From: Ehretia macrophylla
Taxonomy: Eukaryota > Streptophyta > Magnoliopsida > Boraginales > Ehretiaceae
DNA: 64,000 nucleotides
Reading direction: 5' to 3'
Assembly: GCA_037974665.1 (NCBI GenBank)
Contig: CM075780.1
Location: forward strand, 55,779,594 to 55,843,593
Position numbers and translations under genes: made by a program. The notes beneath the pieces are model-generated. The model did not search any database and was not told the DNA's origin. It saw only the letters and a list, made by a program, of their open reading frames with translations. The number at the start of each line of letters is the position of its first letter. The stretch's first letter is position 1. Positions 1 through 11,664 of the stretch are shown here, piece by piece.

Positions 1-281
1 AATTCAGCCTTAGAGATTCTCGTAGGAGCGGCCCACTCCCTACTCACATAGGTGATCACTTATTAAGAATAATCTTGTAATACCCCACTTGGATTTTCCA
101 AGATATAAGTATCATTAAAAGCATAGCTTATCCTAAACCACATGCAGGCAGCACTGTCTGCTCATCATAAGAATAGGTGGGAGTATTACCCCCACAGTGC
201 TCTCGATGAATCATTCATAGCTCAGTTTTTCCCTTTGAACCTACTTCCAGGGATCTCCTGTCACGTAGGTAGGGTTTTCCA
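1..281 (-). other. 3' non-coding tail of copia-1
   Basis: This stretch follows the final gag-pol stop of the minus-strand copia element. No open frame of note lies here; small frames on the plus strand have no recognisable content. By position it should hold the 3' untranslated region and lead to the polypurine tract and 3' LTR. I could not place an LTR edge, so the 3' LTR probably lies beyond the window start. Confidence 0.5.
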
Positions 282-3200
282 CTATGATGACTCTTTAGTC
301 ATAGGCTTTAGACCCATTCCCCTCGACGATTTGTAAACTTGCTCTATGTTCAAACCTTTAGTAAGCGGATCCGCAATGTTATCTTTTGACTTTATGTAGT
401 CAATTGAGATAACCCCATTAGAGAGCAATTGTTTGACGGTATTATGTCTACGACGTATATGTCTAGACTTACTGTTGTACATGCTACTCTGTGCCCTTCC
501 AATAGCAGATTGACTATCGCAGTGTATGCAGATAGCTGACACAGGTTTGGGCCAGTTTGGAATATCCTCTAAGAACTGTCAAAGCCATTCGGCTTCCTCT
601 GCAGCTTTATCCAAAGCTATAAACTCAGATTCCATTGTGGATTTGGCTATACATGTTTGCTTAGTGGATTTTCAAGAGACGGCTGCTCCTCCTAAAGTAA
701 AAATGTATCCACTCGTGGATTTGGAGTCATTAGTATCCGATATCCAGTTGACATCACTATATCCCTCTAGTACAGCTGGATATCGAGTATAGTGCAGCCC
801 AAAGTTCAATGTATATCTCAGATACCTTAGAACTCTTATTATAGCTACCCAATGGTCTTTTCCTGAATTGCTCGTATACCTGCTCAATTTGCTCACAGTT
901 AATGCTATATCGGGTCTCGTGCAATTCATAATGTACATCAAACTACCAATAATCCTTGAATACTCTAATTGAAATATTCCTTCACCAGTATTTTTTGTAA
1001 GATGTACATTTGCATCTATAGGTGTCTTCGCGAGACTAGCATCATTTTTATTAAACTTGTCCAGTACTTTCTCTATATAATGGGACTGAGACAAGATTAG
1101 TCCGTCAGATGTTCTAGTAATTTTAATACCCAGAATCACATCTGCCATACCCATATCCTTCATATCAAAGTTACTGGATAACATCTTCTTGGTAGACTTA
1201 ATGACACTATCATTGCTCCCGATAATAAGCATATCGTCTACATAGAGACAAACAATGACATATTCTTGACCCGTGCCTTTTACATAGACACACTTGTCAC
1301 ATTCATTAATCCTAAAGCCATTTGACAACATGACTTTATCAAATTTCTCATGCCATTGTTTAGGCGCCTGTTTTAGTCCATAAAGGGATTTTACAAGCTT
1401 ACAAACCTTTTTCCCTTTCTCAGGAACTACAAACCCTTCAGGTTGTTCCATGTAGATCTCTTCATCTAGATCTCCATTTAAGAATGCTGTTTTTACATCC
1501 ATTTGATGTATCTCAAGATTATTGATAGTTGCGATAGCTATCAACATCCGTATGGATGTAATTCTCGTGACTGGTGAATATGTATCAAAAAAATCAAGAC
1601 CTTCTTTTTGTCTATATCCCTTAATGACAAGTCTGGCCTTGTATTTTTCTATTGATCCATTAGCCTTCAACTTCATCTTAAAAATCCATTTACACCCTAA
1701 AGGTTTATTTCCAGGAGGAAGATCTACTAATTCCCATGTATGATTTTGCATGATGGATTCAATTTCACTGTTTACTGCCTCTCTCCATAAAGGAGCTTCA
1801 GGAGTAGACATTGCCTCATTAAAAGTGTGAGGCTCATTTTCTAACAAATATGTTAGAAAATCTGGACCGAAAGACCTAGATGTTCTAGCCCTCTTGCTAC
1901 CTCTTGGTTCATCTTCAATATCTTTAGATATAGCCTCATCATCTATATCTAATTTTTGACTCTCATCATATGTTCTTTTCGTAGAACTTGATTTTTGCTT
2001 ATTTTTACAAGGAAATTTTTCTTCAAAAAATTCTGCATTCCTTGATTCAATAACTGTATTCACATGTATATCAGTTATTTCTGACTTATACACAAGAAAC
2101 CTGTATGCAGCACTGTTGTGTGCATATCCAATGAAGATACAATCCACAGTCTTTGGTCCTATTTTGACCATTTTAAGAGCTAGGACTCCTACCTTAGCTA
2201 GACATCCCCACACTCTTAAGTAATTGTATGAAGGTGGGCGAGCTGTCCGCAACTCATAAGGTATCTTGCTTAATTTCTTGTGGGGTACCTTATTAAAAAT
2301 ATGGTTCGCAGTTAACACTGCCTCCCCCCACAAGTTTTGAGGTAAACCCAAATTAATCAACAAAGCATTCATCATCTCTTTAAGAGTTCGATTTTTGCGT
2401 TCAGCAATGCCATTCTGTTGAGGAGAGTAAGGAGCCGACGTTTGATGAACAATTCCATGTTCAACACAGTATTCCTCAAAGGGATATACATATTCTCCTC
2501 ATCTATCGCTTCTCAACATCTTAATCTTTTTGCCGAGTTGATTTTCTACCTCATTTTTTTATAGTTTAAATACTTTCCGCTCCTCATCTTTGCCTCTGAG
2601 TAGATAAACATAACAATATCTTGTGCAATCAACAATAAAAGTAATAAAATAATTTTTCCCACCTCTAGTTTGTACAAATTTTAAATCACAAATATCACTG
2701 TGAATTAAATCCAGAGGTTTTGAACTCCTTTCTACTGATTTAAAGGAAGTTCTCGTTAATTTTAATTCTATGCATACTTCACATTTTTTATTTATGTTCC
2801 AATCATCTTTAGGTATTATACCTAAATTGATTAATTTTTGCAAAGAATCAAAATTCACATGTCCTAATCTATCATGCCATAAATTAGGAGAATCCAAGAC
2901 ATAAGCAACAGACTTATTCTTATTCATACCAAATTTAGTAGGCTCATCAGCCTTTACAACAGTTGGGGCAATAATCATTACATTGAGCTTAAATAAGCCA
3001 TCACACTCATAGCCCTTGCCTACAAACATTCCAAATTTGGTTAACACAAATTGACCAGACTCAAACACCAATTTGAATCCGTACTTACTCAACAAGGATC
3101 CAGAAACCAAATTCTTCCGGATGTCTGGGACATGCAGCACATTGTTGAGTGTCAGCTCCTTTCCAGAGGTAAACTTCAAGATTACCTTCCTAGTTCCTTC

Positions 3201-4382
3201 CACCTTCGAAGTGGCAGAGTTACCCATGTAAAGGGTTTCAGAAACAGTTTGATAGGTAGTGAACATTCTTCTATCAGAGCAAACATGCTTAGTGGCCCCA
3301 GTGTCCACCCACCATTGCTTTGGATTCCCTACCAGATTGACTTCTGACACGACAGTTGATAGATTGATGTCAGAGAGATCATTGCTCAGGTCTTCCACAG
3401 CATTTTCCTGAGCTTTCCTCTTCTTTAGATTGCTTTGGTTCTTGCGGTGCCTACAGTCTTTTGCCTTGTGTCCCGGCTTGTCACAAACAAAGCAATTCCC
3501 ACCGAACTGCTGCTTCTTATGTTCTCCCCCTTTTTGACTTTGGTTAGAGAATTTTCTCTTTTTGTTGCTCGGACCATGCTCAACCACATTAACCTTTGAT
3601 TCCAAAGGCGGAAAACCAACTCTTTTCTCAGATTTGCGGTTGTCTGCTTCAATCCTCAATCTCATAACTAGATCTTCAAGAGTCATCTCCTTTCGCTTAT
3701 GCCTTAAATAACTCTTGAAGTCTTTCCAGTTAGGAGGCAACTTCTCAATAAGTGCACTAGATTCAAAACGTTCTCCCATATTTATACCTTCTGCATGACA
3801 CTCATGAATGAGTACCTGATACTCATCTACTTGCGGCATCAGAGGCTTGGAATCTACCATTTTGAAGTCAAGGAATCTGGCCACAACAAATTTCTTTGTG
3901 CCCGCATCCTCCGTTTTATATTTCTTCTCTAAAGATTCCCACAGTGCCTTAGCAGTTGTCATTGGGTTGTAGACGTTATACAACGCATTGTCCAACTCGT
4001 TGAGGATATAGTTTTTGCAAAGGAAGTCTGCATGCTTCCAAGCATCAACAGCAGCAACAGTTTGCATATCAGGATCGTCACCCAACTGTGGTGCATCATC
4101 TTTCAAAAATCGAGCAAGACTCAAGGTGGTCAAGTAGAACAACATTTTCTGTTGCCACCTCTTAAAATCTCTCCTGTTGAACTTTTCTGGCCTTTCGCCA
4201 TGTCCAACAGGAGTTGACGCCACAAATGGCACAGCCGAAGCAACAGTCACCAATGGCCTAGCCAAAGGTACATTCTCATGTCCTGTAGATCCAACGGTTG
4301 ATCCACTTCCAGTCAAGGGCACGTTTGGGTTGTTAGGTCCAAATGATTGTCCATAATTCAAATTTCCAGTTTCGGTATTCAT
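282..4382 (-). pseudogene. copia-1 gag-pol polyprotein with four in-frame stops
   Basis: Ty1/copia polyprotein for reverse transcription and integration. Read from the ATG at 4382-4380, one frame runs 1366 codons to a stop at 284-282, a normal copia length. Order of domains: gag; zinc knuckle CX2CX4HX4C at about residues 297-310 (CFVCDKPGHKAKDC); protease DTGA with catalytic D360; GAG-pre-integrase (LWHDRLGH); integrase with D563, D626 and E661; reverse transcriptase with YVDD near 1048-1051; RNase H (YSDVNW) ending in ADPLTKGL. The order protease-integrase-RT is diagnostic of copia. Four stops break it, all in the same frame and with no frameshift: 2561-2559 (TAA), 2501-2499, 674-672 and 581-579 (TGA). 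The 674-672 stop replaces a Trp in the usual SWKSTKQ context. A Met 19 codons upstream (4439) is possible, but MNTETGN looks the more natural gag start. It is dead as written, unless the stops are assembly errors. Confidence 0.93.
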
Positions 4383-4693
4383 GATTAATATTATTTGTTT
4401 TAAGTCCAAATACTTGTTTATACACGCTGCACTACACAAAAATCAAGTTAGTCGCAAAATAACTTAATACTAAAATTAATTTTAAATCAACAATTAAAGA
4501 AATAATACTGCTAATACAAAAATAAAAGAAATAGTAAAATCACACAATCTATTATATCTATATATATTTTTATATTAGACAGTCAAGTAAATAATCCAAA
4601 CAAACTAAGTAAAACAGTTACTCAAATTAGCTTTTCTCGAATCAGTTAGAGAACAGTGTACTAATAAATTATTTTGTCACTTAAGAACCAAGA

Positions 4694-4800
4694 AGTAACA
4701 TTTGGTTCGGTGGTAGACTCTTCTCATTAGTAACCTTGAGGTCCTGGGATCAAACCTATGTAGCAGCAAGAACAATTAAAATTTTGCTTCTCAAATGAAC
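4694..4800 (+). mobile_element. SINE-like tRNA-derived insertion
   Basis: An RNA polymerase III A box-like segment, TGGTTCGGTGGT at 4703-4714, is followed 31 bases later by a B box-like segment, GGGATCAAACC at 4746-4756. The spacing and the words 'GGTTCGGTGG' and 'GAGGTCCTGGG' resemble heads of plant tRNA-derived SINEs. It sits in the leader of copia-1, opposite to that element's coding strand. I cannot see clear target duplications or a defined 3' end, so the limits are approximate. A decayed tRNA pseudogene is the alternative. Confidence 0.5.
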
Positions 4801-5096
4801 AATATATTATAATGCTACTGCATCAAAAGCTACAATGACTAATATAATATATCACTAAAATAATATAAAGCTACTGCAACTAATATAATATATATATATA
4901 TATATATATATAATGATACTGCATCAAAAGCTATATATATTATAATGCAAAGTTGTCTTTCAGCAATAACTTAATATAATATACAATTAATATAATAGTA
5001 TATATTAGTTAATATACAAATAGTATATATTATAATATAGTCACTGCAGTTAATATAATATATATATATTATAATGCAAGATTCTTCTTTCAGCAA
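4801..5096. repeat. AT-rich tandem-like repeats with a (TA)n run
   Basis: Two imperfect unit types recur. A segment containing ACTGCATCAAAAGCTA occurs near 4813-4834 and 4912-4933. A segment with TATATATATTATAATGCAA followed by a CTTTCAGCAA word occurs near 4940-4970 and 5053-5096. A (TA)n microsatellite fills about 4889-4912. No coding content. Confidence 0.75.
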
Positions 5097-5338
5097 ACGT
5101 ACTGCGTATGCTGTAATAGCAAGAAAACAATGACAAAGAAACGTGCAATCGATATTGAACATTTCAAGATTAGGTCCTTAAAAAATTCATATCTTTCTCA
5201 TTTTAAGTCTAAATTTGATGAACATTTCACCATTAACTTCAGAAAATTAAGAGGTATATGGAAATGTAACTTATTTTCCAGTTTGTTATACTTCACAGAA
5301 TCATATTAAAGGAATTATACCGATTAGAGTCTTAAGAT

Positions 5339-5760
5339 TGTTGGACAAATTAAAATGAGAGAAGTGCTGTAAATATAAATACAAGATGTGCAATAAAGAT
5401 TAAAATAACAGAATATAAAATTAACAATATTAAAATTTAAGGATGTAGAAATAAACCAAATACAGATGATATCGAGGCTCGAGTTAGACTCGATGTCCTT
5501 AAGACTTTAACGTCCCGCTACGGTGCTTCCGGTTGATTAACGCAAGTCTCCCAGGATACAACGATATTTTCTTCATAGTAGGAGCACACCAAACTACGAA
5601 ACTATTGAACTGAATATAACAAACTCTCTCTATTGGACATAATGATCAAATGAAATTATTTGTTCTGCTTGTTCAATTTTTCGTTCTTGTTCTTCTCTAT
5701 TTCAGCTAACATACACAACTATTTATAGCCAATTCTTAATGGGAGTTATCATTGCCAAAA
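5339..5760 (-). other. probable 5' LTR/leader portion of copia-1
   Basis: Lies upstream of the copia-1 start codon on its coding strand. On the minus strand it carries a TATAAATA box (5727-5720) followed by roughly 300 bases of leader-like sequence that includes the GC-richer block 5460-5560. This is the arrangement expected for a promoter-bearing LTR of a minus-strand element. I could not find a convincing Met-tRNA primer binding site or the exact LTR ends, so the boundaries are uncertain. Confidence 0.4.
5720..5727 (-). promoter_or_regulatory. TATA box, putative copia-1 LTR promoter
   Basis: TATAAATA read on the minus strand, in a GGCTATAAATAG context much like the TATA boxes of the copia-2 LTRs. 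Oriented toward the copia-1 gag-pol. Confidence 0.45.
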
Positions 5761-6266
5761 TATTCTAATAGAATAAAATATTATAAACTAGCTCAAACAT
5801 TCACACAACCATGTTACTCAAATTTGATAAAGTCTGTAGCACATGGACAAGGAATATATATTGCACAGAAAAATATGCAAGCATGCCCAAACAAAGTTGT
5901 TCCACTAATCTTTAATTAAGAATTTTCATTCACAAAGCACTAAAATTTCTTATAACAATTTCTACGTGTAGGCCATTTAGGAGATTCAAGATACAAATAA
6001 AAATGAGGCTTTCAAAAGTATCCTGGCATCTCTAGTATTGGTGAAAGATAGGGGAAAGAGAAGGAAGGAAGGAGAAGGAGAAAGAAAATTAAAGAACAGA
6101 AAAGAGAAGAGTTGAAAGGAAAAAGAGAAAGAAAATTATACTTGAAAGAAAAAACAAAATTCATTTAAGTTCCTTAATTTTAACTAGTTTTGTTTTAGCT
6201 TCTTTTTATCAGGCTTCTTTGATGACATCAAAGGATAGACTTGAATAAAACTATTTTGAAAAATTG
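5761..6266. other. non-coding flank with a purine tract
   Basis: No gene seen. AT-rich, with an unbroken 39-base purine run at 6050-6088 inside a GA-rich stretch extending to about 6140. The last bases include the left target duplication of copia-2 (ATAAC begins at 6267). Confidence 0.5.
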
Positions 6267-6271
6267 ATAAC

Positions 6272-6555
6272 TGTTATGTAATTATCAGTATTAATAGATA
6301 TTCATCTTGATACAGATTTTGGTTCGTAATTATCTTAATTTTATAGTGATAATATTAATTTAAACCCTGTATCCTGATCCTATGCAAGGTCTAGTAATAT
6401 GTAACTTCTCTTGTATTTTGGCTATAAATAGGGCTCTTTACATTGTGAAGTTAAATCAAGAAATTCAATATATACAAGTTCCTTCTCTCCCTTTCTCTAT
6501 TATATTTCTCTTTATTTTTATTGTCTCTTCTAGTTTTATCTATAGTTTTATAACA
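6272..6555 (+). repeat. copia-2 5' LTR
   Basis: 284 bp, starts TGTTATG and ends TTATAACA. Contains a TATA box at 6423-6430. Its partner at 19464-19740 matches along its length with scattered substitutions and a few small indels. Confidence 0.92.
6423..6430 (+). promoter_or_regulatory. TATA box in copia-2 5' LTR
   Basis: TATAAATA in a GGCTATAAATAGGG context, about 150 bases into the LTR. It is conserved in the 3' LTR at 19612-19619, consistent with the U3 promoter. Confidence 0.7.
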
Positions 6556-6569
6556 TGTTATCAGCACGA
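6556..6569 (+). promoter_or_regulatory. copia-2 primer binding site
   Basis: TGTTATCAGCACGA abuts the LTR end with no spacer. From memory this variant follows the LTR in many plant copia elements. It sets the left LTR boundary. Confidence 0.7.
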
Positions 6570-7092
6570 TAATCTCTATCAATCTTAGGGGTATGAAGAA
6601 GAAGAGACAAATATGAAGATTGTAAAGAAAATGTATTATTGACAACATGAGGATATTTCATACGATGACTTTCGGTAAATTTTCTTTAAATCTTTCATCA
6701 ATTTCATTTTGAAATATATATGCTTTATGATGTCAAATCTCATGAACTAGAGGTTCATGATTCTAATATATTGAGCAATAAAAATTGCCTGAAAATTTTA
6801 TATTTAAATCCATATGGTCACGAACCCGAAATTCGTCACTTTTGATATACCAGGAAATAATACATATTCATAAACCCTTAAGGTTAAAATCCATATGAAT
6901 AAAATTTTGGAAAAATAATTTTAAGAAGGAAATCACTCATCCCTGAAGGATTGCGATAAAATAATGATATTCCTTTATTATTATCTCCATGAAGGCTAAA
7001 ACCTAAATATGTTATGATAAAGGATACATATATCCTTTCACAAAATTTGAAAAGAAATATATGATCATCACAAGGCAATGATCTTCCAAAAA
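6570..7092 (+). pseudogene. copia-2 leader and decayed gag start
   Basis: Between the primer site and the nested gypsy insertion. No intact frame is visible. The gag amino-terminal region should lie here, but I could not recognise residues with confidence. The last bases include the left CTCAC target duplication (7093-7097) of the nested element. Confidence 0.4.
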
Positions 7093-7097
7093 CTCAC

Positions 7098-10000
7098 TGT
7101 AACGCCCCGATCTCTCACGAGACCGAGACTCCTATTTATCATGCTATTCTCACCCAATTCCAAACCCTGGGCACAAAATTTAGGAAAAAAACGGACGAAG
7201 TCTCCCCTGTTTATAAGACTAAACTGGTACCTGCACAAAGACACCTATGATACTAGATTCACAAACAGCAACTCTTACAACTAATCCTCCAAGATTTGTA
7301 TGGACCACCTGCAATCACAAGGCTATCCGAGCCTTGGAACTACAACTACATATAACATACAAGCAAGCAAAGCATTTCTAATTTTAACTATAGGTAGTTG
7401 GATACAACAATAGCCAAGTTCTACTTCCAAGGTTTGTTAATCACACAAGCATGCAAAATGATAAGTTTACTATGGATTATTACATATCATTCCACTTTAT
7501 ATCCAACATACAAGATTACAAATTATTACATTCACCAAATATACTCAAACCCCAAGGTCACAAAAAGGAAACCAACAACAACTCCACGCAAGCTTCACAT
7601 TTTAGACAACCTTATCACACAAGAAGTCACGAAAATTGCTTAACTAGCACTTCCTCCTCTTCTTCTATCAGCTGGGGATTCACCTCAGCTTCTCCTGAAA
7701 CATATTAAATGAGGAGTGAGCAACAATGTTGCCCAGCGAGAGAGGTGATGCAACATACTAACGTGCAAAATGATATGCAAACACAAGCAAACACATATAT
7801 GCCACGTAAACCAACAAGATAACAAGCCAAGTAATTAATCACTTTAAAAAGGATACGGTTCCACTTCCAAGTCTTCAATCACGAGCCACGAACCATGAAC
7901 TTCACGAATATGTCGGCAAACCCCAAACACAAACAATTGAGATACTCTGGATGTATCCCGATCCTACGACCCTTTCTCCTGAGGTAGGTCCATGCCCAGC
8001 AGGTGAACCACGCCTCTGGGGTAGTAGAGTATGCCTCAGCGAGAAGGGAATAGGCACCATGGTAGTCGAGGGAGCACGGCAAGCCCGATGCCGCCCGTGT
8101 TTCTCGACGCTACCATGTCCGATAAGGTTGCGCAACCCCAAGATAAGTCCACAAGCATTCAAGATATCAAATAACACATAAGAGGGTCGACAAAGTAGGC
8201 CACCCTCACAATTAAACACAAATAACACGAGAACATGATAGCGAGTAAATAGTACATATAAACTATTTCAATTATTAATCATACAATCTATAACCAATAA
8301 AATAAGTTAAGATGTACAAAAAAAAGATGAAGACTCCCTCACCTTTACCAGGTAGCTAAAGGATACAAGAACTAGCGTTAGTCTACTTTCAACACCTTGG
8401 ATTGGTTCAATGGATCAACCCTAGCATGTAATAGAACATATACTTATCACAAAGAATCTCTTAGAGACATTCGTAACCAATACAATAAAATCATATTAAT
8501 GGCTCAACCCCATTTAACCACCAAAATAAAATCAACTACCAAGCACGTTTTCAACACTTAACATGTAAACTTTCATGGAAGCAAGCTCATTTTCCAACTT
8601 TCTAGCAGAAGCTTAACTTTATTCAATCATTTACCTATTCTAATGAGCTCCAAATTATCTTATTTTTATGTATAAACATAGCTCTTCAAGTGTAGTTAAT
8701 TTTAGGTTCAAACGGTGCTCAATTTCGAGTTAAATTCCAGAAGTTATAACCTTTACCGTGCAACTACACATAGCTGGGCAGAACCAGCAATTTTTGAGCT
8801 ACATTTCGGAAATGATGTGATCAGAGGGCTAAAAATTTAGAATTAACCTTAGTCCTAGAAATCAACATTTACTCTAAACTGCCTAATCTAGCTTCTGTAC
8901 AAATTTTGTTAATTTTAGAACACGTTTACTATGTCAAAAGAGTTTCGAAAGGTAGGGGCAGTGGACTGTCCAAATCAGGGCTTTGCTTGTTTATAAACTT
9001 TTCTTGTTGTTTTCTTGCATTTAACTAACTATGATAACACTCTAGCATGTATAACATTCTTGCACTTCATTTAGGCATTATTACAAACACTTAAGCTACA
9101 CCATTAAGTTAGCTTTAGCAAAATCTTCAACTACATCCAAAACACATATATAAACTAGCAACACGAGCATTAGAGGATTCATACACCATTTTTCACACTA
9201 AACAACTAACCAATCATGAGTTTCAAGTTTCTTTAACCATTAACTTCAACATAACATAAATCACATTTTTAAGCATGTTAACAGAAAAGCACCGAAAAAC
9301 CTCTTTAGTGATTTGAACTACAGCTACATAATCCGATTAACAATTAAGCGTCGTAATTACATTTTAAGAGCTTCCTAACACTTCTAAGACCAACTACATC
9401 ATCAAACATGCTAAACTCAATATTTTGTTTTAAGGTCATCTTTCCATTTCAAGCTAAATTTCCAATTATAGTCAAGTTATCACCATTTTTATGATACATA
9501 TAGAATTCTCAAGGGTTATAGCAACTATTAGAAGCAATAAAACAATTAAAATGCAAAAATCCCAAAATTCGCAGGTTACTATTCACAGACACTATTCATC
9601 ATCTTCCCCAAGTCTCCAAACTTCATTTTCAACCATAAAATTCTTCAAATAACTATAAAAGATTGTTCTATGATCATAATAAATGCTAATTTAAGCATAG
9701 ATAGGCACATATAAACAAAATATATCAAATCACAAAATTTACATACATGTAACTTAACTTTAAAAACTCAAAATTATGCATCTCTCACTACTAGACAATA
9801 AGAAGAAGCTTGGAGATGACTTTGCTAGGCTCAAGAGCACTAAAATGAGGCTTGGAATGGATGAAATTGGTAAAAACTAACAATTTTCTTCTTCCTTTTT
9901 TGCTCCTGTTGACTCACGGGTTTGGGGAGGGGGTTTTTGAGCTGATTTTTTTTTTGTTTGGTATATAATGGGTTATAAGAGTTACAAATGGTTCATGGGT

Positions 10001-10520
10001 CAAGGGTTTGGGTTATTGGGTCAAATGGTTTGGTTAAGTAGTTTTAATCCAAGTCAAAGCAAGCTAAATGAAAAAAAATCAAAATGCTGAATTTTTTTTT
10101 ACTATTCATTACGACACACAAAATATTTTTCTACCCGCTTTCCCGACGTGCTATGCAAGTAATTCAAATTTTCTCATGCCTCTTAAATAACAAGTATCAT
10201 GAGAAAAATGCAAAACCATGTTAAAAACTCCTATAATTGCTAACTAATTAAAACTAATGTTTCACCTACGTAACACTATTCATTCAAGACGAAAACTATT
10301 TTCTAAATGCACACTCCCAACATTAAATACACAAAATAATATTTTTCACATTCCTCCTACATGATATGTGACAGAAGAAAAATACAGTTTCAGAAAAATT
10401 AAACAATAAATTTCCTTATGAATAGTGCCTTATGCTAAAAATTGAATAAATGCACATTTAATGCTCAAATATGACATTCAACAATTTAAAATGAATATGA
10501 TGAGGTTTTTGGTCGTCACA
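7098..10520 (-). repeat. 3' LTR of nested gypsy derivative (LTR A)
   Basis: 3423 bp, from TGTAACGCCCC to GTCGTCACA on the plus strand. Short conserved elements, given in plus coordinates: hairpin CAAGGC/GCCTTG at 7318-7336; hairpin with 7-bp arms at 7718-7734; GC-rich core at 8077-8097. The block 7950-8130 is strongly conserved with 12517-12700, 44785-44965 and 52271-52450. The rest is AT-rich and non-coding; small frames inside it lack recognisable domains. Confidence 0.92.
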
Positions 10521-10535
10521 CTCTCCCTTCCTTAC
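10521..10535 (-). promoter_or_regulatory. polypurine tract of nested gypsy derivative
   Basis: On the minus strand AAGGAAGGGAGAG directly precedes the 3' LTR. It is preceded by the GCGAGGACGCAATT word also seen beside the tract of the coding gypsy. Confidence 0.75.
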
Positions 10536-11648
10536 AAAAATTGCGTCCTCGCAATTTCTTAGGCTCCAGAATAATCATTCAATGGCTGTAGCAACCCTAG
10601 TCAGACTTGAAGCCAATAAGTGTACTGACAAGTTTACCAAGAGAAATACACATACCATTGCCACCGATAATTCCACTGAGAATACCAAAAGCTCTTCAGA
10701 AGGAATCCCGATTAATATAGCCAAATAAAGGCTTTTATGAAAGTACCGTTTAGAAAACCAAATAGAAGCATCACATAAGAATCTCATCTCTTAGTATCGG
10801 AAGTTAATAATAAGAAATCTGTATGTGAATACCAAGATAATACCATGCCACGGGTGAGACCCCGAATAAGAATTCCAACAAGAAACCGTATAAAGAATAC
10901 CGATGGAGTATCTTTGAGTGCAATTCCTCCAATAGAAGTATATTACGAGTATTCCATGTACGATACCAAATAAGAGATGCATCCAAGATCCACATGAGAT
11001 GTTACCTATGAAAATTGTAGTTTAAAGATCAACTGTCACCAATTAACTCCCAATTAGAAGGCCAAAGAGAATACCCCATTAGAAGCTCAACCGTGAACAA
11101 AATTTCTCCATAGGACATAAGTTGTATATATATATGTAGATAATGCTAGATGTTCCCTCTTCTTGTTGGCTCTCACCTCCAAATGTGCCGCTACTGATCA
11201 TCTCTTATAGGGGAGAGTTTACTTACCATATGTAAGGGGTAATGCATGTATGCATACAATGATGAATATACAAGATACTAGTATTAATAAATATACCATA
11301 TAAAAGTACACAAGGTCACATAATTGTTCAGCTAACACATTATTCATATTTCACATAGGCAAATCACGTAACATACATTTCTCATTCAAGTCACACATGA
11401 TCACATAGTTATACGTATCACACAATCTTCATATTTCATGCAAATATAACACATAGGAGCACATTTCACTCAAACAGGCACAAGCCCACATCAATTAACA
11501 TTTTACATATTCTGAGGACATGACATATTAACCTACTTAGCACACAAGTCACGTATGGTACTCTATCCATGTAACACACTTTGCAAACACACGATCAAGG
11601 TCACTACCCAGTAGGCCGAAGACCCTTTCCCAGCTGTGAGCTATCTCA
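10536..11648 (-). other. non-coding internal region of nested gypsy derivative
   Basis: About 1.1 kb without any retroelement domain. On the sense (minus) strand 10560-11100 is T- and G-rich and made of short recurring phrases such as TTATTGG, GGTATTCT and GGAATTC. The same vocabulary fills the internal region of the derivative at 33218-40188. The leader next to the primer site (11580-11648) also resembles that element's leader (for example GGGTAGTGACC). Small hydrophobic frames here reflect the T-rich composition. Confidence 0.7.
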
Positions 11649-11660
11649 GCTCTGATACCA
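11649..11660 (-). promoter_or_regulatory. primer binding site of nested gypsy derivative
   Basis: TGGTATCAGAGC on the minus strand, complementary to the 3' end of initiator Met-tRNA. Four bases separate it from the 5' LTR. Confidence 0.88.
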
Positions 11661-11664
11661 CTTC

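Noticed and set aside
142..336. Plus-strand frame at the window start
   Set aside because: It overlaps the end of copia-1 pol on the other strand and shows no domain.
4694..4800. Functional tRNA gene
   Set aside because: Only A and B boxes are recognisable; the acceptor and anticodon arms do not pair.
4889..4912. TA-rich run as a promoter
   Set aside because: It is a plain (TA)n microsatellite inside duplicated AT-rich DNA, with no gene downstream on either strand.
6050..6088. Purine tract as a retroelement polypurine tract
   Set aside because: It is not adjacent to an LTR edge (copia-2 starts at 6272 and its true tract is at 19455-19463).
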